A stretch of DNA of 64,000 nt from the NCBI GenBank assembly GCA_963838035.1, contig CAWIPM010000008.1, positions 143,218 through 207,217 of the forward strand. The letters are read 5' to 3'. The DNA is from CAVVNN01 sp963838035 (GTDB taxonomy: Bacteria > Actinomycetota > Thermoleophilia > Solirubrobacterales > 70-9). The notes below the pieces were generated by a model. The model was not told the DNA's origin. It searched no databases and worked only from the letters and a program-made list of their open reading frames with translations. The position numbers and the translations under genes were made by a program. This document shows, piece after piece, positions 52,891 to 61,913 of this stretch. The first letter of the stretch is position 1, and every line of letters starts with the position of its first letter.

Positions 52891-54211
52891 GCTCCTCGCC
52901 CTCGGTGTCTCCCACAAGACCGCGCCGCTGGAGCTGCGCGAGCGGCTCTCGCTGACCGAGGGGCGCGCGGTCGGCGCGCTGCGCGAGCTGACCGAGGCGA
53001 CCGGGATCCACGAGGCGGCGGCGATCTCCACCTGCAACCGCGCCGAGCTCTACCTGGTCGTCTCCGACTCGGTCGACGCGGAGTCGACCGCGCTCGGCGT
53101 GCTCACCCGCCAGGCCGAGATCCGCCCCACCGAGCTTCTCGGCCACCTCTACTCGCTGCGCTCCGTCGAGGCGGCCCGCCATCTGCTCCGCGTCACGGCG
53201 GGCCTCGACTCGATGATCGTCGGCGAGGCCGAGATCCAGGGCCAGGTCAAACGCGCCTACGAGCTGGCCCTGGTGGAGGGCGCGACCGGGCCGATCCTCA
53301 ACCGGCTCTTCCGCGGCGCCCTCACCGCCGGCGGCCGAGCCCGTCAGGAGACCGGGGTCAGCGAGAAGGGCCTCTCGATCCCCTCGGTCGCGGTCGAGCT
53401 CGCCCGCCGCACCCTCGGCGACCTCGGCGAACGCCGCGTGCTGGTGATCGGCGCCGGGGAAACCTCCGAGCTGGTCGCCCGCGCCCTCCTCGCCCGCGGC
53501 GTCGCAACCGTCTTCGTCGCCAACCGCCACTACGACCGCGCGATCGGGCTCGCCCAGCGCTTCGACGGCACCGCCGTCCGCTTCGACGAGCTGCCGGAGC
53601 AACTGGCGGCGGCCGACATCGTCGTCTCCGCGACCAACTCCCCGCATCACATCGTCGAGCGCGACGAGCTCGACGATGTGATGGCGAGCCGCCAGGGCCG
53701 CCCGCTCTTGCTCGTCGATATCGCCGTGCCCCGCGACGTCGAGCCGGCCTGCCGGGAGATCGCCGGCGTCAGCCTCCACGACATCGACGACGTGCAGCAG
53801 ATCGTCGAGCGCAACGCGAGCGGTCGCGAGGCGGAGGCGAAGCTCGCCGAGCGGATCATCGAGGGCGAGCTGGACCGCTTCGAGCGCTGGCTCGCCTCGC
53901 TCGAGGTGGTGCCGACGATATCCGCGCTGCGCGGCAGCGCCGACGAGATCGTGCGGCGCGTCCTGGCCGAGAACGACCCGCGCTGGGAGAGCCTCGGCGA
54001 TGCCGACCGCGAACGGGTGAGCGCGATGGCCAAGGCGATCGCTTCACGCCTGCTGCACGAGCCGACCCTGCGGATGAAGCGCTCCGCCGGCAGCGACGAC
54101 GCCTACATCTACGTCAGCGCCCTGCGCGAGCTGTTCAGCCTCGACGTGGAGACGGAGCCGGATTCCGAGAGCGAGGCCAGCGTCACCGAGCTGCGCCGCA
54201 AAAAGACCTGA
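52883..54211 (+). CDS. hemA: Glutamyl-tRNA reductase
   Basis: A 442-residue enzyme making glutamate-1-semialdehyde, the first committed step of C5 haem synthesis. The nucleophilic Cys is in the STCNRAELY motif near residue 50. The signature HLLRVTAGLDSMIVGEAEI and the NADPH-binding VLVIGAGETSELVARAL are present. ATG 52883 overlaps the end of the ccmD-like gene, which ties haem synthesis to cytochrome c maturation in one operon. Confidence 0.96.
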   Translation: MSELLALGVSHKTAPLELRERLSLTEGRAVGALRELTEATGIHEAAAISTCNRAELYLVVSDSVDAESTALGVLTRQAEIRPTELLGHLYSLRSVEAARHLLRVTAGLDSMIVGEAEIQGQVKRAYELALVEGATGPILNRLFRGALTAGGRARQETGVSEKGLSIPSVAVELARRTLGDLGERRVLVIGAGETSELVARALLARGVATVFVANRHYDRAIGLAQRFDGTAVRFDELPEQLAAADIVVSATNSPHHIVERDELDDVMASRQGRPLLLVDIAVPRDVEPACREIAGVSLHDIDDVQQIVERNASGREAEAKLAERIIEGELDRFERWLASLEVVPTISALRGSADEIVRRVLAENDPRWESLGDADRERVSAMAKAIASRLLHEPTLRMKRSAGSDDAYIYVSALRELFSLDVETEPDSESEASVTELRRKKT

Positions 54212-54225
54212 GGGAGGGCCCTCAG

Positions 54226-55101
54226 ATGATCCGACTCGCCACCCGGGGTAGCGCACTGGCTCTGGCTCAGGCCCGTCAGGTCTCCGAGATGCTGGGCGGG
54301 GCGGAGCTGGTCGAGGTCTCCTCCGACGGCGAGCCCGGCGACAAGAGCCGCTTCGTGCGCGGCGTGGAGCGAGCGCTGCTCGCCGGTGAGGCGGATGTCG
54401 GGGTCCACTCGGCCAAGGACCTGCCCGCCGACATGGCGGAGGGACTGGCGATCGCCGCGGTGCCGCCCCGCGAGGACCCCGCCGACGCCTGGATCGGCGC
54501 CGGCTCCTCATTGGACGATGTCCCCGATGGCGCACGCGTCGGCACCGCCAGCCTGCGCCGCCGCGCCCAGCTTCTCGCCGCTCGCCCGGACCTGCGGGTG
54601 CGCGAAATGCACGGCAACGTCGACACGCGACTGCGGCGGTTGGAGGAAGGCGACCTGGACGCGATCGTGCTTGCCGTCGCCGGGCTGCGCCGTCTCGGCC
54701 GCGAGCAGGAGGCGTCCTTCTCGATCCCACTCGAGGCGATGACCCCCGCGGCGGGACAGGGAGCGCTCGTCCTCCAGTGCCGGGAGGGCGACCGGGCCAG
54801 CGCCGCGGCTGCCGCCGAGATCGGCGAGGAGGCGGCCCTGCTGGAGCTGACCGCGGAACGCGCCGCGGTCGCCCTGCTGGAGGCGACCTGCGCGACCCCG
54901 ATCGGCGTCCACGCCGCGATCGACCGGAAACGGATCGCGGTGGAGGCCTTCGTCGGACTTCCCGACGGCAGCGAGTGGATCCGCGACCGAGTCGAAGGAG
55001 ATGCCGAGCAGCCGGTTCTCTCCGGCACCCTCCTCGCCGAACGGCTGGTGTCGGCTGGCGCGTCGGGTCTCCTCGAGCGCGCCGAGGCGGCCGCGGCATG
55101 A
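54226..55101 (+). CDS. hemC: Porphobilinogen deaminase (hydroxymethylbilane synthase)
   Basis: A 291-residue enzyme that links four porphobilinogens. It starts MIRLATRGSALALAQARQ and has VHSAKDLPADM, RRRAQLLAARPDL and the dipyrromethane-cofactor cysteine in EATCATPIGVHA, where the family has GGC-PIG. It lies 14 bp after hemA. Length is at the short end of normal. Confidence 0.95.
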   Translation: MIRLATRGSALALAQARQVSEMLGGAELVEVSSDGEPGDKSRFVRGVERALLAGEADVGVHSAKDLPADMAEGLAIAAVPPREDPADAWIGAGSSLDDVPDGARVGTASLRRRAQLLAARPDLRVREMHGNVDTRLRRLEEGDLDAIVLAVAGLRRLGREQEASFSIPLEAMTPAAGQGALVLQCREGDRASAAAAAEIGEEAALLELTAERAAVALLEATCATPIGVHAAIDRKRIAVEAFVGLPDGSEWIRDRVEGDAEQPVLSGTLLAERLVSAGASGLLERAEAAAA

Positions 55102-55115
55102 AGACAGGGCTTCCG

Positions 55116-55164
55116 CCGTTCCTCATCCCCGTCATCCCCGTCATCCGCGGCAAAGGACCAGCGG
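55116..55164. repeat. Copy d of a short dispersed repeat, with tandem CCCCGTCAT units
   Basis: The hemC-cobA spacer reads CCGTTCCTCATCCCCGTCAT and continues into a second GTCAT unit and GCGGCAAAGGACCAGCGG. It matches copy b (40411-40438) at 25 of 28 bases over 55136-55163. Here its AAAGGA also serves as the ribosome site of the next gene. Confidence 0.5.
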
Positions 55165-55165
55165 G

Positions 55166-56674
55166 GTGAGTGCGCGCGCGGGAGTCGTCTACCTGGTGGG
55201 AGCGGGGCCAGGCGACCCCGGGCTGATGACCGCCCGTTCGCTGGAGCTGATCGCCTCCGCCGACGCGGTCTTCTACGACCGCCTGATCCCCCCCGGCGCC
55301 CTGGACGGCGCCCGCGAGGACGCCGAGCTGGTCTACGTCGGCAAGGCGCCCGGCCGCCCCTCAGTCCCCCAGGAGGAGATCGGCGAGCAGCTGATCGCGG
55401 CGGCTCGCGGCGGCAAGAGCGTCGTCCGCCTCAAGGGGGGAGACCCCTTCGTCTTCGGCCGCGGCGGCGAGGAGGGGGAGGCGCTTCACGCAGCGGGGAT
55501 CGAGTTCGAGGTTGTGCCCGGGGTTACGGCAGGGGTCGCCGCGACCGCCTACGCCGGGATCCCGGTCACCCACCGCGACGACGCCTCGGCGGTTGCCTTC
55601 GTCACCGGCCATGAGGATCCCGGGAAGGATCACAGCGCGCTCGATTGGGAGGCGCTCGCCCGCTTCCCCGGCACCCTCGTCTTCTACATGGGGGTCAAAC
55701 AGCTGGCGCAGAATGCCGCGGCGCTGATCGAGGCCGGGCGCGATCCCGACGAGCCCGCCGCCGCGGTCGAGCGGGGCACGATGGGCGGGCAGCGCACCGT
55801 CACCGCGACGCTCGCGACGCTCGCTGAGGCAGTGGAGCGCGAGGGCGTCGGCGCCCCGGCGCTGATCGTCGTCGGCGCGGTGGTCGAGCGCCGAGAGGTG
55901 CTCGCCTGGCTGGAGCGCCGCCCCCTGCACGGCCGCCGCGTCCTCGTCACCCGCGCCCGCGCCCAGGCGAGCGGCCTCGCCGCCGCTCTGCGCGGCCTCG
56001 GCGCCGAGGCGGTCGAGCTGCCGGCGATCCGGATCGAGCCGCGGATCGAGGCAGAGGAGGTGCGCCACGCGGTCGACGCGATCGGCGATTACGCGCTCGT
56101 TTGCCTGACCAGCCCCAACGGGGTGCGGCTCCTGCTCGAGGCGATGGAGTCGGCAGGGCTCGATGCGCGGGCGCTGGCCGGGGCGACGGTCGCAGCGATC
56201 GGGCCCGGCACCGCTCGGGCGTTGGCCGAGCGTGGAATCGGCGCCGACGTCGTCCCCGAGCGCTTCGTTGCCGAGGCGCTGGTGGAGGCGCTGGCAGGCG
56301 TCGAGGTCGAGGGCCGCAGGGCGCTCGTCGCCCGCGCCGCCGAGGCGCGCGACGTCCTCCCCGACGCGCTCCGCGAGCGCGGCGCCGAGGTCGACGTCGT
56401 CGCCCTCTACGCGACGGTGCGCGAGGACCCTGACCCCGCGGCCGTCGAGGCGGCCCGGTCCGCCGACTACGTCACCTTCACCTCCTCCTCGACGGTCCGC
56501 AACCTCACCGATGTCCTCGGCAAGCGCTTCCCCCCCGATGCCCGGGTCGTCTCGATCGGCCCGATCACCAGCGAGGCGGCTCGCGAGGCCGGCCTCGAGG
56601 TCCACGTCGAGGCGGAGCGCCACGACATCGACGGCCTGCTCGAGGCCCTGCTGGCGGACGCCGTCTCTCGATGA
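55166..56674 (+). CDS. cobA-hemD: Uroporphyrinogen-III C-methyltransferase / uroporphyrinogen-III synthase fusion
   Basis: A 502-residue bifunctional enzyme. Residues 1 to about 250 are the SAM-dependent methyltransferase (VGAGPGDPGLMTARS, KGGDPFVFGRGGEE, MGVKQLAQNAA) leading to sirohaem and B12. The remainder is uroporphyrinogen-III synthase (GRRVLVTRARAQASGLAAAL, LTSPNGVRLLLEAM, VTFTSSSTVRNLTDVL). GTG 55166 is chosen because AAAGGA lies eight bases upstream and the family N-terminus begins there. The B12 branch fits the need for cobalamin by the mutase at 2.8-4.4 kb. Confidence 0.94.
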   Translation: MSARAGVVYLVGAGPGDPGLMTARSLELIASADAVFYDRLIPPGALDGAREDAELVYVGKAPGRPSVPQEEIGEQLIAAARGGKSVVRLKGGDPFVFGRGGEEGEALHAAGIEFEVVPGVTAGVAATAYAGIPVTHRDDASAVAFVTGHEDPGKDHSALDWEALARFPGTLVFYMGVKQLAQNAAALIEAGRDPDEPAAAVERGTMGGQRTVTATLATLAEAVEREGVGAPALIVVGAVVERREVLAWLERRPLHGRRVLVTRARAQASGLAAALRGLGAEAVELPAIRIEPRIEAEEVRHAVDAIGDYALVCLTSPNGVRLLLEAMESAGLDARALAGATVAAIGPGTARALAERGIGADVVPERFVAEALVEALAGVEVEGRRALVARAAEARDVLPDALRERGAEVDVVALYATVREDPDPAAVEAARSADYVTFTSSSTVRNLTDVLGKRFPPDARVVSIGPITSEAAREAGLEVHVEAERHDIDGLLEALLADAVSR

Positions 56675-56732
56675 CACCCGGCGAGGCAGCTTCGCTGTCT
56701 CTCATCCACCTATGGGGGGAAGGAGCAGCGGA

Positions 56733-57431
56733 ATGAGATTTGGGACCCCGCACCGGCACTTCCGGCGCACCGACTCCACCAACACCCGAGCCCGCGAGCT
56801 GGCCGAGGCGGGCGCGCCGCACGGGACCATCGTCACCGCCGCCGAGCAGAGCGAGGGCCGCGGTCGGCAGGGCCGGGTCTGGACTGCGCCCGAAGGCAAG
56901 GCCCTGCTCTACTCGGCGATCCTGCGTCCGCTCGACGAGCGCCACCTGCTGCTGCCGCTCGCCGTCCCGCTTGCCGTCTGCGCCGCGGTCGAGCGACTGC
57001 GGCCGGAGGTCGAGTGCGAGGTCAAGTGGCCCAACGACGTCTGGCTCGAAGGTCGCAAGCTCGCCGGGGTCCTGATCGAGGCAAAGCCGCAGGACGGCTG
57101 GGCGGTGATCGGCGTCGGCCTCAACCTGACAATCGAGCCCCACGAGTTCCCGCCCGACCTGCGACATCCCGCGACCTCGCTCGGCGGCGGCATCACGACG
57201 GAAGCCGCCCGCCGCGAGCTCGACACCCAGCTCGACCGCTGGACGGTCGCCCCTGCGGAAAGCGTCCTCACCGAGTTCCGCGCCCGCGACGCCCTGCGAG
57301 GCCGCGAGATCGCCTGGGACCGCGGCTCAGGCGTCGCCGACGGCGTCGACGACCGGGGAAACCTCGTCGTCATCTCCGGCGGCGACCGCGTCGTCCTCGG
57401 CGCCGGCGAGGTCCGCCTCAGCCCCGTCTGA
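56733..57431 (+). CDS. birA: Biotin-[acetyl-CoA-carboxylase] ligase (group I BirA)
   Basis: A 232-residue biotin protein ligase without the N-terminal repressor helix-turn-helix. It has TDSTNTRARELAEAGAPHG, the biotinyl-AMP loop GRGRQGRVW and KWPNDVWLEGRKLAGVLIE. ATG 56733 has AAGGAG eight bases upstream. It attaches biotin to carboxylase carrier proteins, needed by the PccB complex at the left end. Its last 105 bases overlap the convergent helicase gene. Confidence 0.94.
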   Translation: MRFGTPHRHFRRTDSTNTRARELAEAGAPHGTIVTAAEQSEGRGRQGRVWTAPEGKALLYSAILRPLDERHLLLPLAVPLAVCAAVERLRPEVECEVKWPNDVWLEGRKLAGVLIEAKPQDGWAVIGVGLNLTIEPHEFPPDLRHPATSLGGGITTEAARRELDTQLDRWTVAPAESVLTEFRARDALRGREIAWDRGSGVADGVDDRGNLVVISGGDRVVLGAGEVRLSPV

Positions 57432-59947
57432 GTCGCCGCCCTTTGCGCCGCCGGACTTGGCCCCGCCCCGGCGCGAGCGCTTCGACCTGCCGTTCCCACC
57501 ACCACCACCACCGTTTTCGCCCTGCCCCCCCTGCTTGTTGCCGCGCTTGCGCCGCCGCTTTCCGCCTTTGGGGAAGTTGCGCAGCAGCTCCCGCGCAATC
57601 GCCGACGGTTTCCGCGCCATCCGCATCCGCGCGCCGCGCAGCACCTCCTCCCCCTCCGGGGTGTGGGAGACGGCAGCGGCGAGCAGCGAGACCGCCAACC
57701 TGCGGTCGTGCTTGCCCGACGCGTGCACCAGCCGCCGCGCGTTGCGCCCGTGCGCCCGCCCGGAGGAGTTGACCAGCAGCCCCAGCAGGCGCTTGGTCTC
57801 CGGCCAGCGCTGCACCGCGTACTCCTCGTGCAGCTCCCGCGTGTAGGAGGCGAGCCGCCAGACCCAGGCCTGCGCCTGGTCGCGGCGCCCGATCCGCCTG
57901 TCGACCAGGGCCTGCAGCAGGATCTTGGTGCCGGCCCGCCTGTCCTCGCGGCTCCAGGTGCCGACGATGTCGATCGCGTCGTCGAAGGCCTCGGGGTCGC
58001 CGAGGTCGGGGATCTCTCCCAGCGCTTTCAGCCGCAGCTGCGAGTTGCGGTTGCGCTGCACGCAGGTGAGCAGGAAGCGGCGGCGCAGCTCTTTCGTCGT
58101 GTCGTTTTGGATCATCGCCCGGGCGCGGCGCCAGCCCTGCGTGTTGACCCGGGCGCCGGCCAGCGCGGCCCAGGCGTGCTGCTCGGGGTAGTCGAGGTTC
58201 TCGACCGCGATCCGCCAGATCTCGCGTTCGAGAACCTCCATCCGCCGCTCCTCGGAGTTCGAAACGGGGACGATGCGGCGCTCGACCCTCACCTTGCGGC
58301 CGCGGCCGCGGCGCACCGGGCCGACCACGATCGCGCCGCCGCGGTAGATGTCGCGGTCGAGCAGGCTGTGCAGGGTGACGATCGTCTCGTCGTGGGTTGT
58401 CGCGGGGTGGACGAAGTCGAGGACCAGCCCCGCCTCCTTGTCCGGCGCCCGGCGGGTGACGCGGCCGACCCGCTGCTGGTAGACCCGCCGCGAGGCGGTC
58501 GGCGCCAGGTGCATGCAGATCGTCGCCCGCGGCGAGTTCCAGCCCTCGGCGAGCAGCATCGCGTTGCAGAGCACGTCGACGTCGCCGCGCTCGAAGGCCG
58601 CGAGGATCTCGGCCAGCTCGCGCTTCGGCGTCTCCCCCGAGACGGCGCGGGCGACGATCCCCGCGTCCTGGAACGCTTTGGCGACGTTCTTCGCGTGCTG
58701 AACCCCGGCCGTGTAGATGACTCCGGGGACCTTGCTGAAGCGCGACCTGTAGAGGTCGGCGATCGCCACGTTGAAGGGCTCCTGGTCGAGCAGCGCGGCC
58801 AGCTCCTCCTGGTCGAAGTCCTGGTCGACCTCGCCTTTGCGCAATGGCACCTTGGCGATCGTCCGCACCCCCGGCCCGGGCGGGATGCGCAGGCATCGCA
58901 GGGGCGAGATGACGCCGCGACGCGCCGCCTGGGCGAGGTCGAAGCGCGAGGTCTGGGTCGGGAAGAGGTCGGCGACGTGGCGGGCGATCAGGGCGCCGGT
59001 CGCGGTCATGCCGATGAATACGGGGCCGGTCCAGGCGCGGATGCAGGCGCTGGTCTTCTCACCCAGCGCGGTGTGGGCCTCGTCGCAGATGACTATCGAG
59101 TAGGCGTCGGAGATGCGCTTGTGGTTGCGGACGAACCACTGGTAGGTCTCCACCGTCACCGGGCCGTCGGGGTCGTCGCGCCCGTCGAGCAGCGGCGGTC
59201 GCAACCGCTCCTTGTAGCCGCGGTCGGAGATCTCGCCGATGAACTGGTCGACCAGGTTGCGGCGGTGGGTGAGGATCAGGACGCCGCCGGTGCGAGAGGC
59301 GTCGATGAAGCCGACGGCGGCGACCGTCTTGCCGGCGCCGGTCGCATGCTCGAACCAGAAGCGCCGCGCCGCGCCCGGGTCCTCCGGCGCCTCCTCGATC
59401 GCCTCTTCCTCCTCGGCCTCGGGCTCCTCCCAGTCCTGCGGCTCCTCGTCGGGGGCAAGCTCCTCGTCCTCGGCCTCCTCCTCGTCCTCGAGCGCCTCCG
59501 CTCCATTCTCGTCCCCATCCACGGGCCGATGGGCCGATAAGTCGCCCCTGGTTCCACTTATGGGCCCGTCGGCGGGCGGTTGCGCTCCGTTTGCCGCGGC
59601 CACCTGCTGCTCGGCCATCAGCTCGGTCAGCGTTCCCGAGAGCGCGTCGACCTGGTGCGGGTTCAGCTCGGCCCCGTCGCGCAGCTTCGGCGGCTCCTCG
59701 GCGAGCAGCCGCTCCAGCCCCAATAGCAGGGAGAAGTCGCGGCGCCACTCGATCGAGGGAGCCTCAGCCCCCCGTCCAGCTCCTCCAGTGCGACGTCGAG
59801 GCCCCGCCGGCGCGCCGTCCCCGGCGCCAGGGCCTCCGGCCCCTCGCCTTCGAGCAGGAAAGGCTCGCGGACAAAATCCGCGGCGCGCTCAATATCGGCG
59901 CTTGAGGGAACTGCCGCCGGCGCGGCAACTTCGCTGGTCTTGGCCAT
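57327..59947 (-). CDS. SF2 DEAD/DEAH helicase with acidic insert and basic/acidic tail, one frameshift
   Basis: About 870 residues. The N-terminus (MAKTSEVAAPAAV, start 59947) reads in one frame to the run of six C at 59768-59773, then the frame shifts by one base and continues as IEWRRDFSLLLGLERLLAEE. The helicase core has LNPHQVDAL, Walker A HATGAGKTV, DEAH in VICDEAHTALG, MTATGAL and QRVGRVTRR. Between PHQVDAL and Walker A lies an about 85-residue Glu-rich insert that contains a palindrome (59526-59572). The C-terminal half is unassigned, ending in a Gly/Lys/Arg-rich stretch and an acidic tail whose last 105 bases overlap birA. It resembles the helicase part of type III restriction enzymes, but no nuclease or methylase is beside it. 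Confidence 0.82.
59526..59572. repeat. Palindrome inside the helicase acidic insert
   Basis: Arms CCGATGGGCCGATAAGT (59526-59542) and ACTTATGGGCCCGTCGG (59556-59572) pair at 15 of 17 positions around a 13-base loop. It is in frame and encodes roughly DGPISGTRGDLSAHRPV. The CCGACGGG-CC-CA arm ends resemble those of the ileS palindrome at 28237-28285. Confidence 0.65.
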
Positions 59948-60101
59948 AAAGGCTTCTGGGTCTGTCCCAGCCGGAACGCGCCAGGCGCGGCGGCTGTAAC
60001 AAATGAACGAGGATGCCGGAGTCCGTTTCTTCCCTTCCTCCGGCGATCTCAGCGGCCCGCATACGGACGGACCGAACGTACGTATTGTAATCATCGATCC
60101 G

Positions 60102-60683
60102 ATGTCACCGGGGCGAAACCTCTTCGGCGCGATTTTTCTCGCCGCGACGCTGGCGCTCGTCGCCGGCGGCTGCGGCTCCTCGACAGGCGGCGGGGACTAC
60201 GGCGGCAAGCACCCCGACTACGCCAGGGCGCTGGCGGGCTCGCCCGCTCCGCTCGCCGCCCTGCACGCCGAAGCGAACCGCCTGCTTCCGGGAGGGACCG
60301 CCGCCTTCGAACACCGGGTCGCCGCGCTGCAGGGCTACCCGGTGGTGGTCAACGTGTGGGCCTCCTGGTGCGGTGCCTGCCGCTTCGAGTTCCCGACCCT
60401 GCAGAAGCTCGCCGCTCGCTACGGCAGGCGTGTCGCCTTCCTCGGCGTCAACTCGCAGGACTCCGACCAATACGCCAGGACGTTCCTGGCCGAGGCGCCG
60501 GTCCCGTATCCCAGCTACACCGATCCCGGCAAGGGGCTGATCGAATCGCTCGGCGGCCTCGGCGGCCTGCCCGACACCGCGTTCTACGACCGCGCCGGCA
60601 AGCTCCTCTATCTCAAACAGGGCGCCTACGCCCACGACTCCGAACTCGAAGCCGACGTCCGCCGCTACGCGCTGGGGTCATGA
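60102..60683 (+). CDS. TlpA/ResA/CcmG-like thiol-disulfide lipoprotein
   Basis: A 193-residue extracytoplasmic thioredoxin-fold protein. The signal FGAIFLAATLALVAGGC places a lipidated Cys24. The redox motif is WASWCGACR with Cys90 and Cys93, followed by LGVNSQDSDQYARTFL and the cis-Pro region GLPDTAFYD, as in CcmG and ResA, which reduce apocytochrome c cysteines. I chose ATG 60102 over upstream starts because the signal peptide follows it directly. Together with ccmABCD at 50.5 kb this supports cytochrome c assembly. Confidence 0.87.
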   Translation: MSPGRNLFGAIFLAATLALVAGGCGSSTGGGDYGGKHPDYARALAGSPAPLAALHAEANRLLPGGTAAFEHRVAALQGYPVVVNVWASWCGACRFEFPTLQKLAARYGRRVAFLGVNSQDSDQYARTFLAEAPVPYPSYTDPGKGLIESLGGLGGLPDTAFYDRAGKLLYLKQGAYAHDSELEADVRRYALGS

Positions 60684-60690
60684 TGTCCAC

Positions 60691-61149
60691 ATGACCGGGC
60701 TGATCGTCCTCCTGCTGCTGCTCGCCGTGGTGCTCTTCATCGCCGAGGCCCACGTGCCGAGCGGGATCCTCGGCGTCCTCGGAGTGGCCGCGCTGGTCGG
60801 CGCCGGGCTGATCTATCGCCACGAGGGGCATCGCCTCCCGGTCGTCGTCATCGTCGCGGTCGCGCTGCTGCTCGGCGCCCTCCTCCTGCTCGCCGCGCGC
60901 AAAGTGCTCCACGCCTATCGCAACGAGCCCGTCCGCACCGGCTATGAGGAGATGGCGGGGGCGACGGCGGAGGTCCGCTCCCCTCTCGACCCCGAGGGCC
61001 AGGTGTTCCTCCAGGGGGCGGTCTGGCACGCCCGCCTGCGCGGTGGCGAGGGCAGGGTCGCCGTGGGGGATAGAGTCAGGGTCGAGTCGGTCGACGGGCT
61101 GACCCTGGTGGTCAGGCCCGAGGTCGCAACCGAGGAAGGAGCGCGCTAA
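60691..61149 (+). CDS. NfeD-like membrane protein
   Basis: A 152-residue protein with two hydrophobic regions (1-50 and 52-70) and a C-terminal OB-fold domain (GATAEVRSPLDPEGQVFLQG, GDRVRVESVDGLTLVV). This is the short NfeD form without the protease domain. Its TAA stop overlaps the ATG of the slipin gene (TAATG), the standard NfeD-slipin pairing for membrane-microdomain organisation. Confidence 0.9.
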   Translation: MTGLIVLLLLLAVVLFIAEAHVPSGILGVLGVAALVGAGLIYRHEGHRLPVVVIVAVALLLGALLLLAARKVLHAYRNEPVRTGYEEMAGATAEVRSPLDPEGQVFLQGAVWHARLRGGEGRVAVGDRVRVESVDGLTLVVRPEVATEEGAR

Positions 61150-61913
61150 TGGCAGCACTGATCGCATTGGTAGTGGTTCTGGCCATCCTCGTCGTCGTCC
61201 TCTTCTCCTCGGTGCGGGTGTTGCGCGAGTACGAACGCGGTGTCATCTTCCGCCTCGGCCGGCTGATCGCCCAGAAGGGCCCGGGGCTGATCCTGCTGAT
61301 CCCCTTCATCGACCGCATGGTCAAGGTCGACCTGCGGACGGTCACCCTCAACATCCCGCCGCAGGAGGTGATCACCCGCGACAACGTTCCGGCCGGGGTG
61401 AACGCCGTCGCCTACTTCCGCGTGATCGACTCCCGCAAGGCGATCACCGAGGTCGAAAACTTCCTCCTCGCCACCTCGCAGATCTCCCAGACGGCGCTGC
61501 GCTCGGTACTCGGCAAGGCCGAGTTCGACCAGCTGCTATCCGAGCGCGAGCGGCTCAACGAGGAGCTGCAGAAGATCATCGACGAGTCGACCGAGCCCTG
61601 GGGAGTGAAGGTGACCGCGGTCGAGATCAAGGACGTCGAGATTCCCGAGCAGATGCAACGGGCGATCGCGCGCCAGGCGGAGGCCGAGCGCGAGCGGCGG
61701 GCCAAGATCATCAACTCCGAGGGCGAGTACCAGGCCGCGCAGAAGCTCACCGACGCCGCCGACATCATCAGCACCAACCCGGCCTCGCTGCAGCTGCGCT
61801 ACCTGCAGACGTTGCTGGAAATCGGCAGCAACCAGAACACCACCGTCGTCTTCCCGCTGCCGCTGGACGTGCTCGAGCCGTTCCTCAAGAAGCCAGACTC
61901 CGGCGCCGATTGA
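61149..61913 (+). CDS. SPFH/Band-7 slipin
   Basis: A 254-residue stomatin-like protein. It has an N-terminal membrane segment (IALVVVLAILVVVLF), then RVLREYERGVIFRLGRL, VDLRTVTLNIPPQEVITRDN and a coiled-coil region (AIARQAEAERERRAKIINSE). It oligomerises at the inner face of the membrane in lipid microdomains and probably works with NfeD upstream. Its stop TGA overlaps the TTG start of the next gene. Confidence 0.93.
   Translation: MAALIALVVVLAILVVVLFSSVRVLREYERGVIFRLGRLIAQKGPGLILLIPFIDRMVKVDLRTVTLNIPPQEVITRDNVPAGVNAVAYFRVIDSRKAITEVENFLLATSQISQTALRSVLGKAEFDQLLSERERLNEELQKIIDESTEPWGVKVTAVEIKDVEIPEQMQRAIARQAEAERERRAKIINSEGEYQAAQKLTDAADIISTNPASLQLRYLQTLLEIGSNQNTTVVFPLPLDVLEPFLKKPDSGAD

Noticed and set aside
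57327..59947. Type III restriction system
   Set aside because: The helicase core is similar, but no endonuclease motif or DNA methyltransferase is found beside it.
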